DNA from: Actinomyces israelii DSM 43320
GTDB lineage: Bacteria > Actinomycetota > Actinomycetes > Actinomycetales > Actinomycetaceae
Direction of reading: 5' to 3'
Length of the DNA: 64,000 nucleotides
NCBI RefSeq assembly: GCF_000711965.1
Contig: NZ_JONS01000014.1
Coordinates: 1 to 64,000, forward strand
Shown: piece after piece, positions 56,074-64,000 of the stretch
Layout of the letters: each line of letters begins with the position of its first letter
How positions within the stretch are numbered: the stretch's first letter is position 1
Made by a program: the position numbers and the translations under genes
The notes under the pieces: generated by a model
Told to the model about the DNA's origin: nothing
The model's database searches: none
What the model saw: the letters and a program-made list of their open reading frames with translations, nothing else

Positions 56074-57639
56074 TCAGTCGGGCACGGCCTCCTCCTCGGT
56101 GATGGCCGCACCGCCTGCATCGTCGGCCACGGCGTCGGAGACGGCGAGGACCTCGCCGCGGAAGAAGGCGGGGTCGAGCAGGCGCTGGATGATCATGAGG
56201 ACGAGGCCGAGGGCGATGAGCCCGACGGTCAGGACGAACACTAGCCCGAATCCCAGGATCTGGGAGCCGGAGCCGTAGGCGGGGTCCATGGAGTCCCTGA
56301 GGGTCATGACCAGGATGGCGGCGAGGATCGTGCCGCCCAGGCCCGGGGCGAGGAAGCGGAAGAAGAAGTCCCGCGGGGATCGGAACCAGTGGCCCCGGAA
56401 GTACCAGACGGCCGCGAAGGCGGTCAGCCCGTAGTAGAAGGCGATCATCGCGCCGAGCGTCTGGACCGTGTCCCACAGGACGGTTGTGGAGACTATCCTC
56501 AGCATCGTGTAGAACGTGGCCGCGGACAGCGCCGAGACGATCGTGGCGTTGCCCGGCGTGTAGAAGCGCGGCGAGATGCTGCCCAGGTAGGCGGGCATCG
56601 CCCGGTAGTGCCCCATGGCCAGCAGGGTGCGGGAGGGCGAGACGAAGGTGGACTGCAGCGAGGCCGCGGAGGAGGTCAGGACCGTCAGCGACATCAGGAT
56701 CGCGAAGGGGCCCAGGACCGGCTCGGACAGGGCGAAGAAGACGTTCTCCTGGATGTCGGGGTTGCCCAGCCCGATGCCCTCCTCTCCCAGTCCCGCGAAG
56801 GTCATCGAGCCGAGGGTGACGACGATGTAGACCGACACGATGGCCAGGACCGTCAGCACCGCGGCCTTGCCGGGCGTCCTGCCGGAGTCCTCGACCTCCT
56901 CGTTGACGGTCAGGGACACGTCCCACCCCCAGTAGATGAACAGGGACAGGGAGACGCCGGCGATGAAGGTCGAGGAGTCCGGCACGGCCAGGGGGTTGAA
57001 CCAGTCCAGCTGGATGGGGGTGGGGTTCCAGGCGGTCCCGGTCAGCCAGCGGATCAGGGCCACCAGGCCGAAGCCGACGAAGACGACGAGCTGGAAGCTG
57101 ACCAGGGCGTACTGGAGCCTCTGCGTGGTCTGCATGTCCCGGTAGGACACGAGGGTCGCCAGGGCGATGAAGACCAGGCATGTGGCGATGTTGACGGGCA
57201 GGACGTCGGTCAGCCCGGCGATGTCGGGGCGCCCCAGGAGCTGGGCGAGCATGAGGTAGAAGAAGTCGACCGCGATGGCGGCGATGTTGGACAGGACGAC
57301 GACGGTCGCCACGATCACCCCCCACCCGGCCATCCAGCCCACCCAGGGCCCGAAGGCCCGGGTCGCCCAGGTGAAGGAGGTCCCGGAGTCCGGCATGTAG
57401 AGGTTGAGCTCGCGGTAGCCCAGGGCGACGAGCAGCATGGGGATGAAGCCGACGGAGAAGATGGCGGGCACCTGGGCCCCGACCTCGGAGGCCGTGGGCC
57501 CCAGCGCCCCGGTGAGGGTGTAGGCGGGGGCCACGCAGGACACGCCGATGACGATGGCGCCGAGCAGCCCGACGGAGCCGGCGGCCAGCCCCTTGCGGGA
57601 CATGTCAGCGCTCCCCCGAGCCGCGGAGTCGCCACTCAT
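56074..57639 (-). CDS. APC superfamily amino acid/amine permease
   Basis: A membrane protein of 521 residues with about 12 hydrophobic segments. The first part contains GLLGAIVIGVSCVAPAYTLT, the glycine-rich substrate/ion motif of APC permeases, and the middle part WGWDVSLTVNEEVEDSGRTPG. The substrate is not certain; GABA, putrescine or a related amine fits the cluster. The start ATG overlaps the usp stop (ATGA) with GAGGAGA upstream. Confidence 0.87.
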   Translation of the reverse strand: MSGDSAARGSADMSRKGLAAGSVGLLGAIVIGVSCVAPAYTLTGALGPTASEVGAQVPAIFSVGFIPMLLVALGYRELNLYMPDSGTSFTWATRAFGPWVGWMAGWGVIVATVVVLSNIAAIAVDFFYLMLAQLLGRPDIAGLTDVLPVNIATCLVFIALATLVSYRDMQTTQRLQYALVSFQLVVFVGFGLVALIRWLTGTAWNPTPIQLDWFNPLAVPDSSTFIAGVSLSLFIYWGWDVSLTVNEEVEDSGRTPGKAAVLTVLAIVSVYIVVTLGSMTFAGLGEEGIGLGNPDIQENVFFALSEPVLGPFAILMSLTVLTSSAASLQSTFVSPSRTLLAMGHYRAMPAYLGSISPRFYTPGNATIVSALSAATFYTMLRIVSTTVLWDTVQTLGAMIAFYYGLTAFAAVWYFRGHWFRSPRDFFFRFLAPGLGGTILAAILVMTLRDSMDPAYGSGSQILGFGLVFVLTVGLIALGLVLMIIQRLLDPAFFRGEVLAVSDAVADDAGGAAITEEEAVPD

Positions 57640-58490
57640 GTCTCCTCGCCGCCCTCCGGGGCGCTGGGCACGGCGACCAGGGGCACGGGTAGGTTGCGCA
57701 TGATCTTGTTGGCGGTGGGGCCCAGGAAGAGGAGTCCTCTGCGGGCCAGGCGCGCTGATCCGAGCAGGGCCAGCTCGTGCTTCCAGTCCATCGACACGAT
57801 CGCCGAGCCCATGTCCCCGGCGCGGACGATGACGACGCGCTCGTCCTCCAGCCCGTCCACCGTGAGCCGGGCCTCATCGAGCCAGCTCTCGGCGCGCTCG
57901 ATAATGCGGGCGTCGTCGGGGGAGTCGCGCGTGGCGACGGTGACCAGGCGCAGGGGGGCGCCGCAGGCCTGCGCGTAGGTCCTGGCGGCGCCCAGGACGG
58001 GCTGCCAGCCGCCGGACTCCCCGAGCATGACGGTAATGCGCTCGACGCCGGCCTCGCGGTCGAAGCGGGTGCCCCGGGGAGCCAGGGCCACGGGCACCGG
58101 GGAGGCGTTCAGGAGGGTCTGGCCGATGCTGCCCAGGGAGACCCGCCCGGTCAGGCCGTGGCGTCCGCCGCCGGCCACGAGCAGTGAGGAGCCGAGCTCG
58201 ACGGTGGTCTCGATCAGGCCCTCGGGGAAGGAGTCGTTGTAGCGAAGGTGCTTGGTGACGGGCAGCTCTGTCGGGCGGACGTAGGTGACCTCGTCCATCC
58301 ACTGGACGACCTGCTGGAGGACGACGTCCTGGTAGGCGATGTCCGAGCCCTCCGTGATGGCCCCGTGGGTGCCGCCGCGGATGATGGAGACCATGTCCAT
58401 CGGCCAGGAGAGGGCGTCTGAGAGCCTGGCCGCGAGCGCGTAGGCGTCCTGGCCCCCCAGCGAGTGGGTGAAGGCGGTGAGGATGCGCAT
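57636..58490 (-). CDS. Universal stress protein, two UspA domains
   Basis: A protein of 284 residues made of two UspA-type domains (about 1-140 and 150-275). Nucleotide-binding loops of the GxxGxS/T type are visible in GRHGLTGRVSLGSIGQTLL; the second is less typical (GSARLARRGLLFLGPTANKIM). It sits between the aldehyde dehydrogenase and permease genes and overlaps the permease start, so it may regulate the transporter, as USP domains do elsewhere (inference). Confidence 0.85.
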   Translation of the reverse strand: MRILTAFTHSLGGQDAYALAARLSDALSWPMDMVSIIRGGTHGAITEGSDIAYQDVVLQQVVQWMDEVTYVRPTELPVTKHLRYNDSFPEGLIETTVELGSSLLVAGGGRHGLTGRVSLGSIGQTLLNASPVPVALAPRGTRFDREAGVERITVMLGESGGWQPVLGAARTYAQACGAPLRLVTVATRDSPDDARIIERAESWLDEARLTVDGLEDERVVIVRAGDMGSAIVSMDWKHELALLGSARLARRGLLFLGPTANKIMRNLPVPLVAVPSAPEGGEET

Positions 58491-58507
58491 GTGTGTGCCC
58501 CCCGTCC

Positions 58508-59935
58508 TCACAGCGCGCTCATGACGTGCTTGACGCGGGTGTAGTCCTCGACCCCGTAGACCGACAGGTCCTTGCCGTACCCGGAGTGCTTGAAGCCGCC
58601 GTGGGGCATCTCGGCGACGAGGGGGATGTGGGTGTTGACCCACACGCAGCCGAAGTCGAGGTCGCGGGAGAAGCGCAGGACCCGGCGGTGGTCGGCGGTC
58701 CAGATGGAGGATGACAGGGCGTAGTCCACGCCGTTGGCCATGGCGAGGGCCTCGGCGTCGTCGTCGAAGACCTGGACGGTCAGGACGGGCCCGAAGATCT
58801 CCTCCTGGACGAGGCGGTCCTCCTGGCGCAGGCCGGAGATGACGGTGGGGGCGTAGTAGTAGCCGGTCCGCCCGACCCGGTGGCCCCCGGTCAGCAGCGT
58901 GGAGTGGGCGGGCCGCTCCTGGACGAGGCGGGAGACCCGCTCGAGCTGGCGCTCGTTGTTGAGGGGGCCGAAGAAGGCCTCCTCCTCGGGGATGGGCCCG
59001 GTGCGCAGGGCCTCGGCGCGGCGCACGAGGGTGGCGGTGAAGTCCTCGGCGACGGCGCGCGAGACCAGGACTCGGGTGGCGGCGGTGCAGTCCTGGCCGG
59101 CGTTGAACAGGCCGGCCGTGGCAGTGCCCTCGGCGGCGGCCTCGAGGTCGGCGTCGTCGAAGACGATGACGGGGGCCTTGCCGCCCAGCTCGAGGTGGAC
59201 CCGGGTCAGGTGGCCGGCGGCGTGAGCGGCCAGGTCCGAGCCGGCGCGCACGGAGCCGGTCAGGGCGACGAGCCCGGGGACGCGGTGGGAGGCCATGAGG
59301 CGGCCGGTCGTCGCGTCGCCCAGGACGAGGTTGAACACGCCCTTGGGCAGGATCCTCCCGGCGATGCGGGCGAAGACGAGGGCGGACTCGGGGGTGGTCT
59401 CGGAGGGCTTGAGGACGATGGTGTTGCCGGCGGCCAGCGCGGGGCCGACCTTCCACACGAGCATCATGAAGGGGTAGTTCCAGGGGACGACCTGGCCGAC
59501 GACGCCGATGGGCTCGCGGCGCAGCTGGGAGGACAGGCCCTCGGCGTACTCCCCGGAGGCCAGGCCGGAGGCCATGCGGGCGGCTCCGGCGAAGAAGCGC
59601 AGCTGGGAGGCGCCGGTGAGGACCTCCTCGCTGCGGATGAGGGAGGCGAGCTGGCCGGTGTTGCGCTGCTGGGCGGCGACGATCTCGGCGGCGGCCTCCT
59701 CGACGGCGTCGGCCAGGCGCAGGATGAGCTCCTGGCGCTGCGCCGGGGTGGTCAGCCGCCAGGCGGCGAAGGCCCGCTGAGCGGCGGCGTAGGCGGCGTC
59801 GACGTCCTCCTGGACGGAGACGGGGCACAGGGCGACGGTCTCGCCGGTGCGGGGGTCCTTGACCTCGAGGGCGGAGGAGGCGCGGGAGGCGACGGGCGCC
59901 CCGTCGATGTAGTTGGGTAGGGGGGACAGGCTCAT
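58508..59935 (-). CDS. Aldehyde dehydrogenase (aminobutyraldehyde/betaine-aldehyde type)
   Basis: A protein of 475 residues that oxidises an aldehyde with NAD(P). Motifs: VVPWNYPFMMLVWKVGPALA (about 145), the NAD-binding TGSVRAGSDLA, HLELGGKAP with catalytic Glu, and NAGQDCTAATR with catalytic Cys (about 280). The nearest relatives are aminobutyraldehyde dehydrogenases, which fits polyamine breakdown to GABA. The start is ATG 59935 with GGAGAG upstream. First gene of the unit with usp and the permease. Confidence 0.88.
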   Translation of the reverse strand: MSLSPLPNYIDGAPVASRASSALEVKDPRTGETVALCPVSVQEDVDAAYAAAQRAFAAWRLTTPAQRQELILRLADAVEEAAAEIVAAQQRNTGQLASLIRSEEVLTGASQLRFFAGAARMASGLASGEYAEGLSSQLRREPIGVVGQVVPWNYPFMMLVWKVGPALAAGNTIVLKPSETTPESALVFARIAGRILPKGVFNLVLGDATTGRLMASHRVPGLVALTGSVRAGSDLAAHAAGHLTRVHLELGGKAPVIVFDDADLEAAAEGTATAGLFNAGQDCTAATRVLVSRAVAEDFTATLVRRAEALRTGPIPEEEAFFGPLNNERQLERVSRLVQERPAHSTLLTGGHRVGRTGYYYAPTVISGLRQEDRLVQEEIFGPVLTVQVFDDDAEALAMANGVDYALSSSIWTADHRRVLRFSRDLDFGCVWVNTHIPLVAEMPHGGFKHSGYGKDLSVYGVEDYTRVKHVMSAL

Positions 59936-60073
59936 GGTGAGTCTCTCCGTTCGTGTGCGTGCGGACTGTGCTGGAGCCGCTACCGAGGACGGGCGGCCCG
60001 TCTCCTGCTCACTGCTGCGGGCGGGTCGCGCCCCGGCGCAGCCCCTCATGCTCCGCAACACCGCGGAAACATA

Positions 60074-60085
60074 GGACTTGAGTCC
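60074..60085. promoter_or_regulatory. Palindrome upstream of the aldehyde dehydrogenase operon
   Basis: GGACTTGAGTCC (arms GGACT/AGTCC), about 140 bp before the ALDH start in the gap shared with the pucR-type gene end. Possible operator; weak evidence. Confidence 0.3.
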
Positions 60086-60178
60086 CAAGAGATGTCCGGA
60101 TAGTAACGTCGTGTCTTATCCGTCCACAGGTGCAAGGTGCACAATCTTCACGCGCCCGATCCCCGCTGCGGGCTTGAA

Positions 60179-60194
60179 CCCGCGCGCTCGCGGG
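60179..60194 (-). terminator. Short hairpin downstream of the PucR-type gene
   Basis: CCCGCG and CGCGGG arms with a 4-nt loop, 13 nt past the stop. Weak, no U-tract. Confidence 0.35.
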
Positions 60195-60206
60195 CCTGCG
60201 CGGGCG

Positions 60207-61895
60207 TCAGTCCGCCCCGACCCGCTCGCGCAGTCTCAGGGCCATCCACAGGTTGGAGCGCACCGTGGCGTCGTCCAGGTCGACGCCGAGGGCCCGGCGC
60301 AGGCGCCGGATGCGCTGCGGCAGGGAGTTGCGGTGGATGCCGAGCCGCGAGGCCACCCGCCCCGTGGCGCCGCCCTCGGCGAGGTAGGCCTCCAGGAGCT
60401 CCAGGAGCTCGGGCCGCTCCGCGACAGCGCGCAGCTGAGCCGTCACGAGGACGCGGGCGTCGGCCGGGGAGATGAGGTCGATGGCGTCCACGCCGCCCAG
60501 GCTCCCCCAGTCGCGCACCTGTCCGGTGCCGCGGGCGCCCCGGGCGGCGTGGGCGGCCTGGGCCCGCGCCTGCGAGAGGGTCTCGATGCGCCCGGGGGCG
60601 CTGACCCCGATCCTCATGGCGCCAAGGGCGGCGGTCAGGGCGGCCCGCGCCCCTGTCGCGGAGGCCGGGCCGCGGCCGCCCGCCGCGGCCGCGCCCGCCC
60701 TTCTCGGCGGGGCGAGCAGCCGGTCCACCGCCGTCGCCGGGCCGGCCAGGAGGACTCCCTCGGAGACGTCAGGGCTGTCAGGGCTGTCAGGGCCGTCAGG
60801 GCTGTCAGGGCCGTCGCCGCCGTCGACCCGCGTCGCCGGAGCCCACACCAGGCAGCCCGCCGGGCCCGACGCTCCCGTCCCGCCCTCGGCAGCGCGGGCC
60901 AGGGCCTGGAGAAGCGCCGGGCCCCGCCCCTCCTCGCCCAGGGCGACGGCAATGCGCCAGGTGCCGGTGCGCCCCAGGGCCTGGCAGCCGGGCACCTGCC
61001 CGAGCACCGCCAGCCCCTCCCGGATCCGGCCCTCCAGGAGGTGGCGCAGGCCGGCGGCGCGCAGGTCCGCGAGCACCGCCGCCCGCCCCCGGGAGGACTC
61101 CTCGGCGAGGTTGAGCAGAGACCACGAGAGCTCGACCGCCAGGTGCACCGGGCCGGCCTCGTCCCGGTCGACGGCGGTGACGAGGTAGGTGCCCGGCTCC
61201 CCGGTCAGCCCTATGGGGCGCACTGTCAGGCGGACCCTCCCCTCCTCCACGCCGGCGGCGCCGCGCAGCCCGCGGGACCGGATCCGGGAGATCGTCTCGA
61301 CGACGAGGCGCTCGTCGAGGAGGCTGCCGACGCCGTAGGGCCCCGACAGCGCCTGGCCGTGCGCGGAGTACAGGGCCGCCTCGCCGTGGACGCAGGCCGC
61401 CAGCGCGCGCAGGACGGCCACGTCGCTGCCGCGGGCGGCCGCCCTGGTCAGCTGGGCCAGGACGAGGCGGTCGTCGGCGCGCTCGCCGGAGGAGCCGGGC
61501 TCGCCGCCGCGCGGCTGGCCGGCGCCGACGCGCCGGCTGATGGCCGTGAAGGACACCTCGTGGGGGACCTCGAGGAGGTTGAGGCCGCCGCGCTCGCAGG
61601 CGCGCCTGAGCTCTAGGGGGATGGCCTGGAAGGCGATGCCGGTGCCCAGGCCGAGGGCTGCGGCACCGCCCTCGACGAGCTCGTCGGCGTAGGACGCCCA
61701 GACCGCGGCCGGCACCCCGGCCATCGCCAGCCCCGTCGTGAGGACCAGCTCGCTGCCCTCCAGGTAGGAGGCCGGGTGCAGGAGCTCGGTGGCGGCCACC
61801 CACTCGACCCGCCGCTCGGGATCCGGCAGGTGGACGGCGCGCAGGCGCAGGCGGGGATCGGCGAGGAGCTGAGCGACGGTGACCATGTCGGGCAT
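60207..61895 (-). CDS. PucR family transcriptional regulator
   Basis: A protein of 562 residues: an N-terminal PucR sensing domain (MVTVAQLLADPRLRL to about 130), a middle GGDEF-like part and a C-terminal HTH_30 (LEAYLAEGGATGRVASRL, GIHRNSLPQRIRRLRRAL, about 495-545). PucR-type regulators control purine, GABA and amino-acid use. Divergent from gabT, so it likely controls both flanks. A DGPDSP-type repeat (about residue 360-375) stems from a 9-bp microsatellite. The start ATG 61895 lacks a good Shine-Dalgarno; the second ATG (61886) is possible. Confidence 0.87.
   Translation of the reverse strand: MPDMVTVAQLLADPRLRLRAVHLPDPERRVEWVAATELLHPASYLEGSELVLTTGLAMAGVPAAVWASYADELVEGGAAALGLGTGIAFQAIPLELRRACERGGLNLLEVPHEVSFTAISRRVGAGQPRGGEPGSSGERADDRLVLAQLTRAAARGSDVAVLRALAACVHGEAALYSAHGQALSGPYGVGSLLDERLVVETISRIRSRGLRGAAGVEEGRVRLTVRPIGLTGEPGTYLVTAVDRDEAGPVHLAVELSWSLLNLAEESSRGRAAVLADLRAAGLRHLLEGRIREGLAVLGQVPGCQALGRTGTWRIAVALGEEGRGPALLQALARAAEGGTGASGPAGCLVWAPATRVDGGDGPDSPDGPDSPDSPDVSEGVLLAGPATAVDRLLAPPRRAGAAAAGGRGPASATGARAALTAALGAMRIGVSAPGRIETLSQARAQAAHAARGARGTGQVRDWGSLGGVDAIDLISPADARVLVTAQLRAVAERPELLELLEAYLAEGGATGRVASRLGIHRNSLPQRIRRLRRALGVDLDDATVRSNLWMALRLRERVGAD
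60768..60812. repeat. Nine-bp microsatellite in the PucR-type gene
   Basis: Five copies of GTCAGGGCT/C in tandem. Copy-number changes would keep the frame and alter a Gly/Pro/Asp/Ser loop. Confidence 0.8.
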
Positions 61896-62025
61896 CCAAG
61901 CACACCCCCGGGGTCGTCCGCCTGCGCGAACGGCCGCTCGGGGCCCCGCGGCGGGGCGGCGGGGGTCTCAGCCGCTCTCGCGGCCGCACCCGAAGTGCAT
62001 GTCGCACACCAGAGGGCGCCCACAT

Positions 62026-62038
62026 GAGCATATTGCTC
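62026..62038. promoter_or_regulatory. Palindrome in the pucR-gabT divergent gap
   Basis: GAGCATATTGCTC (arms GAGCA/TGCTC) lies among GC-rich sequence; a second GTGC...GCAC dyad is at 61995-62007. Both are candidates for the PucR operator. Confidence 0.4.
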
Positions 62039-62182
62039 CGGATGGCGGGGGCTGTGCCGTGCTTGACTTCCTGGTGCGCCGGGCCCGCACGCGATGCCAG
62101 CGCTGTCACCGCCGCCCTCGGCGCACAACGCCCGGCACGAGCCGCACGGCCTGTACACAGCCCCGACGAGGAAGGCACGACG

Positions 62183-63508
62183 ATGACGACACTGCCCCAG
62201 GACGAGCTCATCTCCACCCCCATGCCCGGACCCAGGGCGCGGGCGCTGGCCGAGCGGGCGCGAGACGCCGTGCCCCGCGCCATGAGCGCGGCCATGCCCA
62301 CCTTCGCCGCCGCCACCGACCGCGGCATCCTCGAGGACGTCGACGGCAACCGGCTGATCGACTTCGGCTCCGGCATCGGGGTGACGACGGTCGGCGGCGC
62401 CGCCGCCCCCGTCGCCTCCGCCGTCCGCGACCAGGTCGACCGCCTGACGCACACATCCTTCGCCGTGACCCGTTACGAGAGCTACATCGCGGTCGCCGAG
62501 CGCCTCAACGCCCTGACCCCCGGCGACTTCCCCAAGCGCACGGCCCTGTTCAACTCCGGTGCGGAGGCGGTGGAGAACGCCGTCAAGCTCGCCCGCAGGC
62601 ACACTGGGCGCCAGGCCGTCGTCTGCTTCGACCACGCCTTCCACGGGCGCACCGCCCTGACCATGGGGCTGACCGCCAAGGCCGCCCCCTACAAGGCCGG
62701 CTTCGGGCCCTTCCCCCCCGAGCTCTACCGGGTGCCCGGCTCCTACCCCTTCCGCGACGGGCTCGACGGGCCGGAGGCGGCCGAGCGCACCATCGCCCGG
62801 ATCGAGGCGCAGATCGGCGCCGAGCAGGTGGCCTGCGTCATTATCGAGCCCATCCAGGGCGAGGGCGGCTTCGTCGTCCCCGCGCCCGGCTTCCTGCGCG
62901 CCCTCCAGCAGTGGTGCGCGGCCAGCGGCGCGGTCCTCATCGTCGACGAGATCCAGTCCGGCATGGCTCGCACAGGCCGCTGGTTCGCCTGCGAGCACGA
63001 CGACGTCGTCCCCGACCTGGTCACGATCGCCAAGGGCGTCGCCGGGGGCCTGCCGCTGTCCGCCGTCACCGGCCGCGCCGAGATCATGGACTGCGCCGGG
63101 CCCGGCTCCCTGGGCGGCACCTACGGCGGCAACCCGGTGGCCTGCGCCGCCGCCCTGGCGGTCCTCGACATGATCGAGGACGAGGACCTGGCCTCCCGCG
63201 CCCGCCGCATCGAGCAGATCGGCCTGGAGATCCTGCGCGGCTGGCGGTCCGAGGACCCCCGCGTCGGCGACGTCCGCGGGCGCGGCGCCATGCTCGCCCT
63301 GGAGCTCATCGACCCGGGCACGGGGCGCCCCGACGCCGCCCTGACCGGCGAGGTGGCCGCCCGCGCCCGCGAGCGGGGGGTCATCGTCCTGACCTGCGGC
63401 ACGGACTCCAACGTCATCCGTCTCCTGCCGCCGCTGACCATGCCCGACGACCTCCTGCGCCGGGGCCTGGCCATCATCCACGACGCCCTGGCGTCCGCCC
63501 GCGCCTGA
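62183..63508 (+). CDS. gabT: 4-aminobutyrate aminotransferase
   Basis: A class III PLP aminotransferase of 441 residues that moves the amino group of GABA to 2-oxoglutarate, giving succinate semialdehyde. Motifs: FNSGAEAVENAVKLAR (about 115), FDHAFHGRT, IIEPIQGEGGF, IVDEIQSGMARTG and TIAKGVAGGLPLS with the PLP Lys (about 285). The start is ATG 62183 with AGGAAGG upstream. gabD follows 30 bp later, so they form one unit, divergent from the PucR-type regulator. Confidence 0.94.
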   Translation: MTTLPQDELISTPMPGPRARALAERARDAVPRAMSAAMPTFAAATDRGILEDVDGNRLIDFGSGIGVTTVGGAAAPVASAVRDQVDRLTHTSFAVTRYESYIAVAERLNALTPGDFPKRTALFNSGAEAVENAVKLARRHTGRQAVVCFDHAFHGRTALTMGLTAKAAPYKAGFGPFPPELYRVPGSYPFRDGLDGPEAAERTIARIEAQIGAEQVACVIIEPIQGEGGFVVPAPGFLRALQQWCAASGAVLIVDEIQSGMARTGRWFACEHDDVVPDLVTIAKGVAGGLPLSAVTGRAEIMDCAGPGSLGGTYGGNPVACAAALAVLDMIEDEDLASRARRIEQIGLEILRGWRSEDPRVGDVRGRGAMLALELIDPGTGRPDAALTGEVAARARERGVIVLTCGTDSNVIRLLPPLTMPDDLLRRGLAIIHDALASARA

Positions 63509-63538
63509 GCACCCCCTGAGAACCGAGGAGGAACCGAT

Positions 63539-64000
63539 ATGACCTACCGAACCCTTGAGGCCGCGCCCCGCCTGAGCGGCGTCCTGTCCGACATCGACGC
63601 CCGGGAGGGCCTGCTCATCGGCGGTGCGATGCGGGCCGCCTCCGACCACGGCTCATTCGACGTCGTCGACCCGGCCTGCGGAGAGCCCTTCGCGACCGTC
63701 GCCGACGCCACCTTGGAGGACGCGCGGGCCGCCGTCGACGCCGCCGCCGCGGCCCTGCCCGCATGGGGCGCGACGGCGCCCCGCCTGCGCGGGGAGCTCT
63801 TGCGCTCGCTGTTCTCGCTCATGATCGACGCCGAGGACGACCTGGCGGCCCTCATCAGCGCCGAGAACGGCAAGTCGCTCGCCGACGCCCTGGGCGAGGT
63901 CCGCTACGCCGCCGAGTTCTTCCGCTGGTTCTCCGAGGAGGCGGTGCGCACCGAGGGCGGCTTCGGCCCCTCCCCGGCCGGAGGCACCCGCACGCTGGTC
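63539..64000 (+). CDS. gabD: Succinate-semialdehyde dehydrogenase (partial, N-terminal part)
   Basis: The first 154 codons are inside the window. The sequence is the aldehyde dehydrogenase N-terminal domain: LLIGGAMRAA, FDVVDPACGEPFATVADAT, SAENGKSLADALGEVRYAAE. Placed right after gabT it should oxidise succinate semialdehyde to succinate. The start is ATG 63539 with GAGGA upstream. The catalytic Cys and Glu lie outside the window. Confidence 0.88.
   Translation, partial: MTYRTLEAAPRLSGVLSDIDAREGLLIGGAMRAASDHGSFDVVDPACGEPFATVADATLEDARAAVDAAAAALPAWGATAPRLRGELLRSLFSLMIDAEDDLAALISAENGKSLADALGEVRYAAEFFRWFSEEAVRTEGGFGPSPAGGTRTLV

Overview
The window comes from a very GC-rich actinobacterium, most likely of the Actinomyces/Schaalia group (inference). 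The evidence is frequent GTG starts and ATGA/GTGA gene overlaps, a fused E1/E2 2-oxoglutarate dehydrogenase (Kgd), a mycothiol-type SigR/RsrA pair, the 24-residue ribosomal protein bL37, Rho with a long Arg/Gly/acidic insertion, DtxR-type iron boxes and a sortase-type LAxTG surface protein.

Layout. 1-1478: two secreted Ala/Pro/Glu-rich proteins, one with an LARTG sorting signal. 1771-5430: an ABC exporter operon (one ATPase, two permeases) ending in a TetR regulator. 5606-7622: a sugar-isomerase-like TIM-barrel gene broken by one frameshift, and a Gfo/Idh/MocA dehydrogenase. 8013-27189: the conserved block argS-lysA-hom-thrB-rho, all on the minus strand. It is split between lysA and hom by a five-gene iron-chelate uptake module on the plus strand (ECF transporter plus an IrtAB/YbtPQ-like exporter-fold pair) and by two decayed genes (a STAND-like ATPase and a TPR protein). 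tRNA-Arg(CCG) lies just upstream of argS. 27745-35453: VOC protein, carboxylesterase, glycerophosphodiesterase, M23 peptidase and a pair of CNNM/CBS membrane proteins. 35885-40459: kgd and a GDSL-like protein. 40556-44445: a small monooxygenase-like protein, LysR, a YczE-like membrane protein, deoC and a GntR regulator with candidate operators. 44693-46017: bL37, RsrA and SigR. 46514-49555: Ser/Thr kinase, lipoprotein and DoxX-like protein. 49648-54446: monomeric isocitrate dehydrogenase, aroA and rsgA. 54495-64000: a GABA/polyamine-type catabolic region (aminotransferase, APC permease, universal stress protein, aldehyde dehydrogenase, PucR regulator, gabT, gabD cut by the window edge).

How the genes work together. 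The ECF/exporter module has a DtxR-like box in front of each of its two transcription units, so it is probably iron-repressed; no siderophore synthetase is present, which suggests use of scavenged chelators. SigR/RsrA appears autoregulated through a GGAAT/GTT promoter. The gab region would import an amine or amino acid and feed it to succinate, close in function to Kgd and isocitrate dehydrogenase.

The most unusual pattern is a family of GAGAYCGG elements spaced exactly 22 nt apart, found in four intergenic gaps, each just downstream of a minus-strand gene. I found no established name for it.
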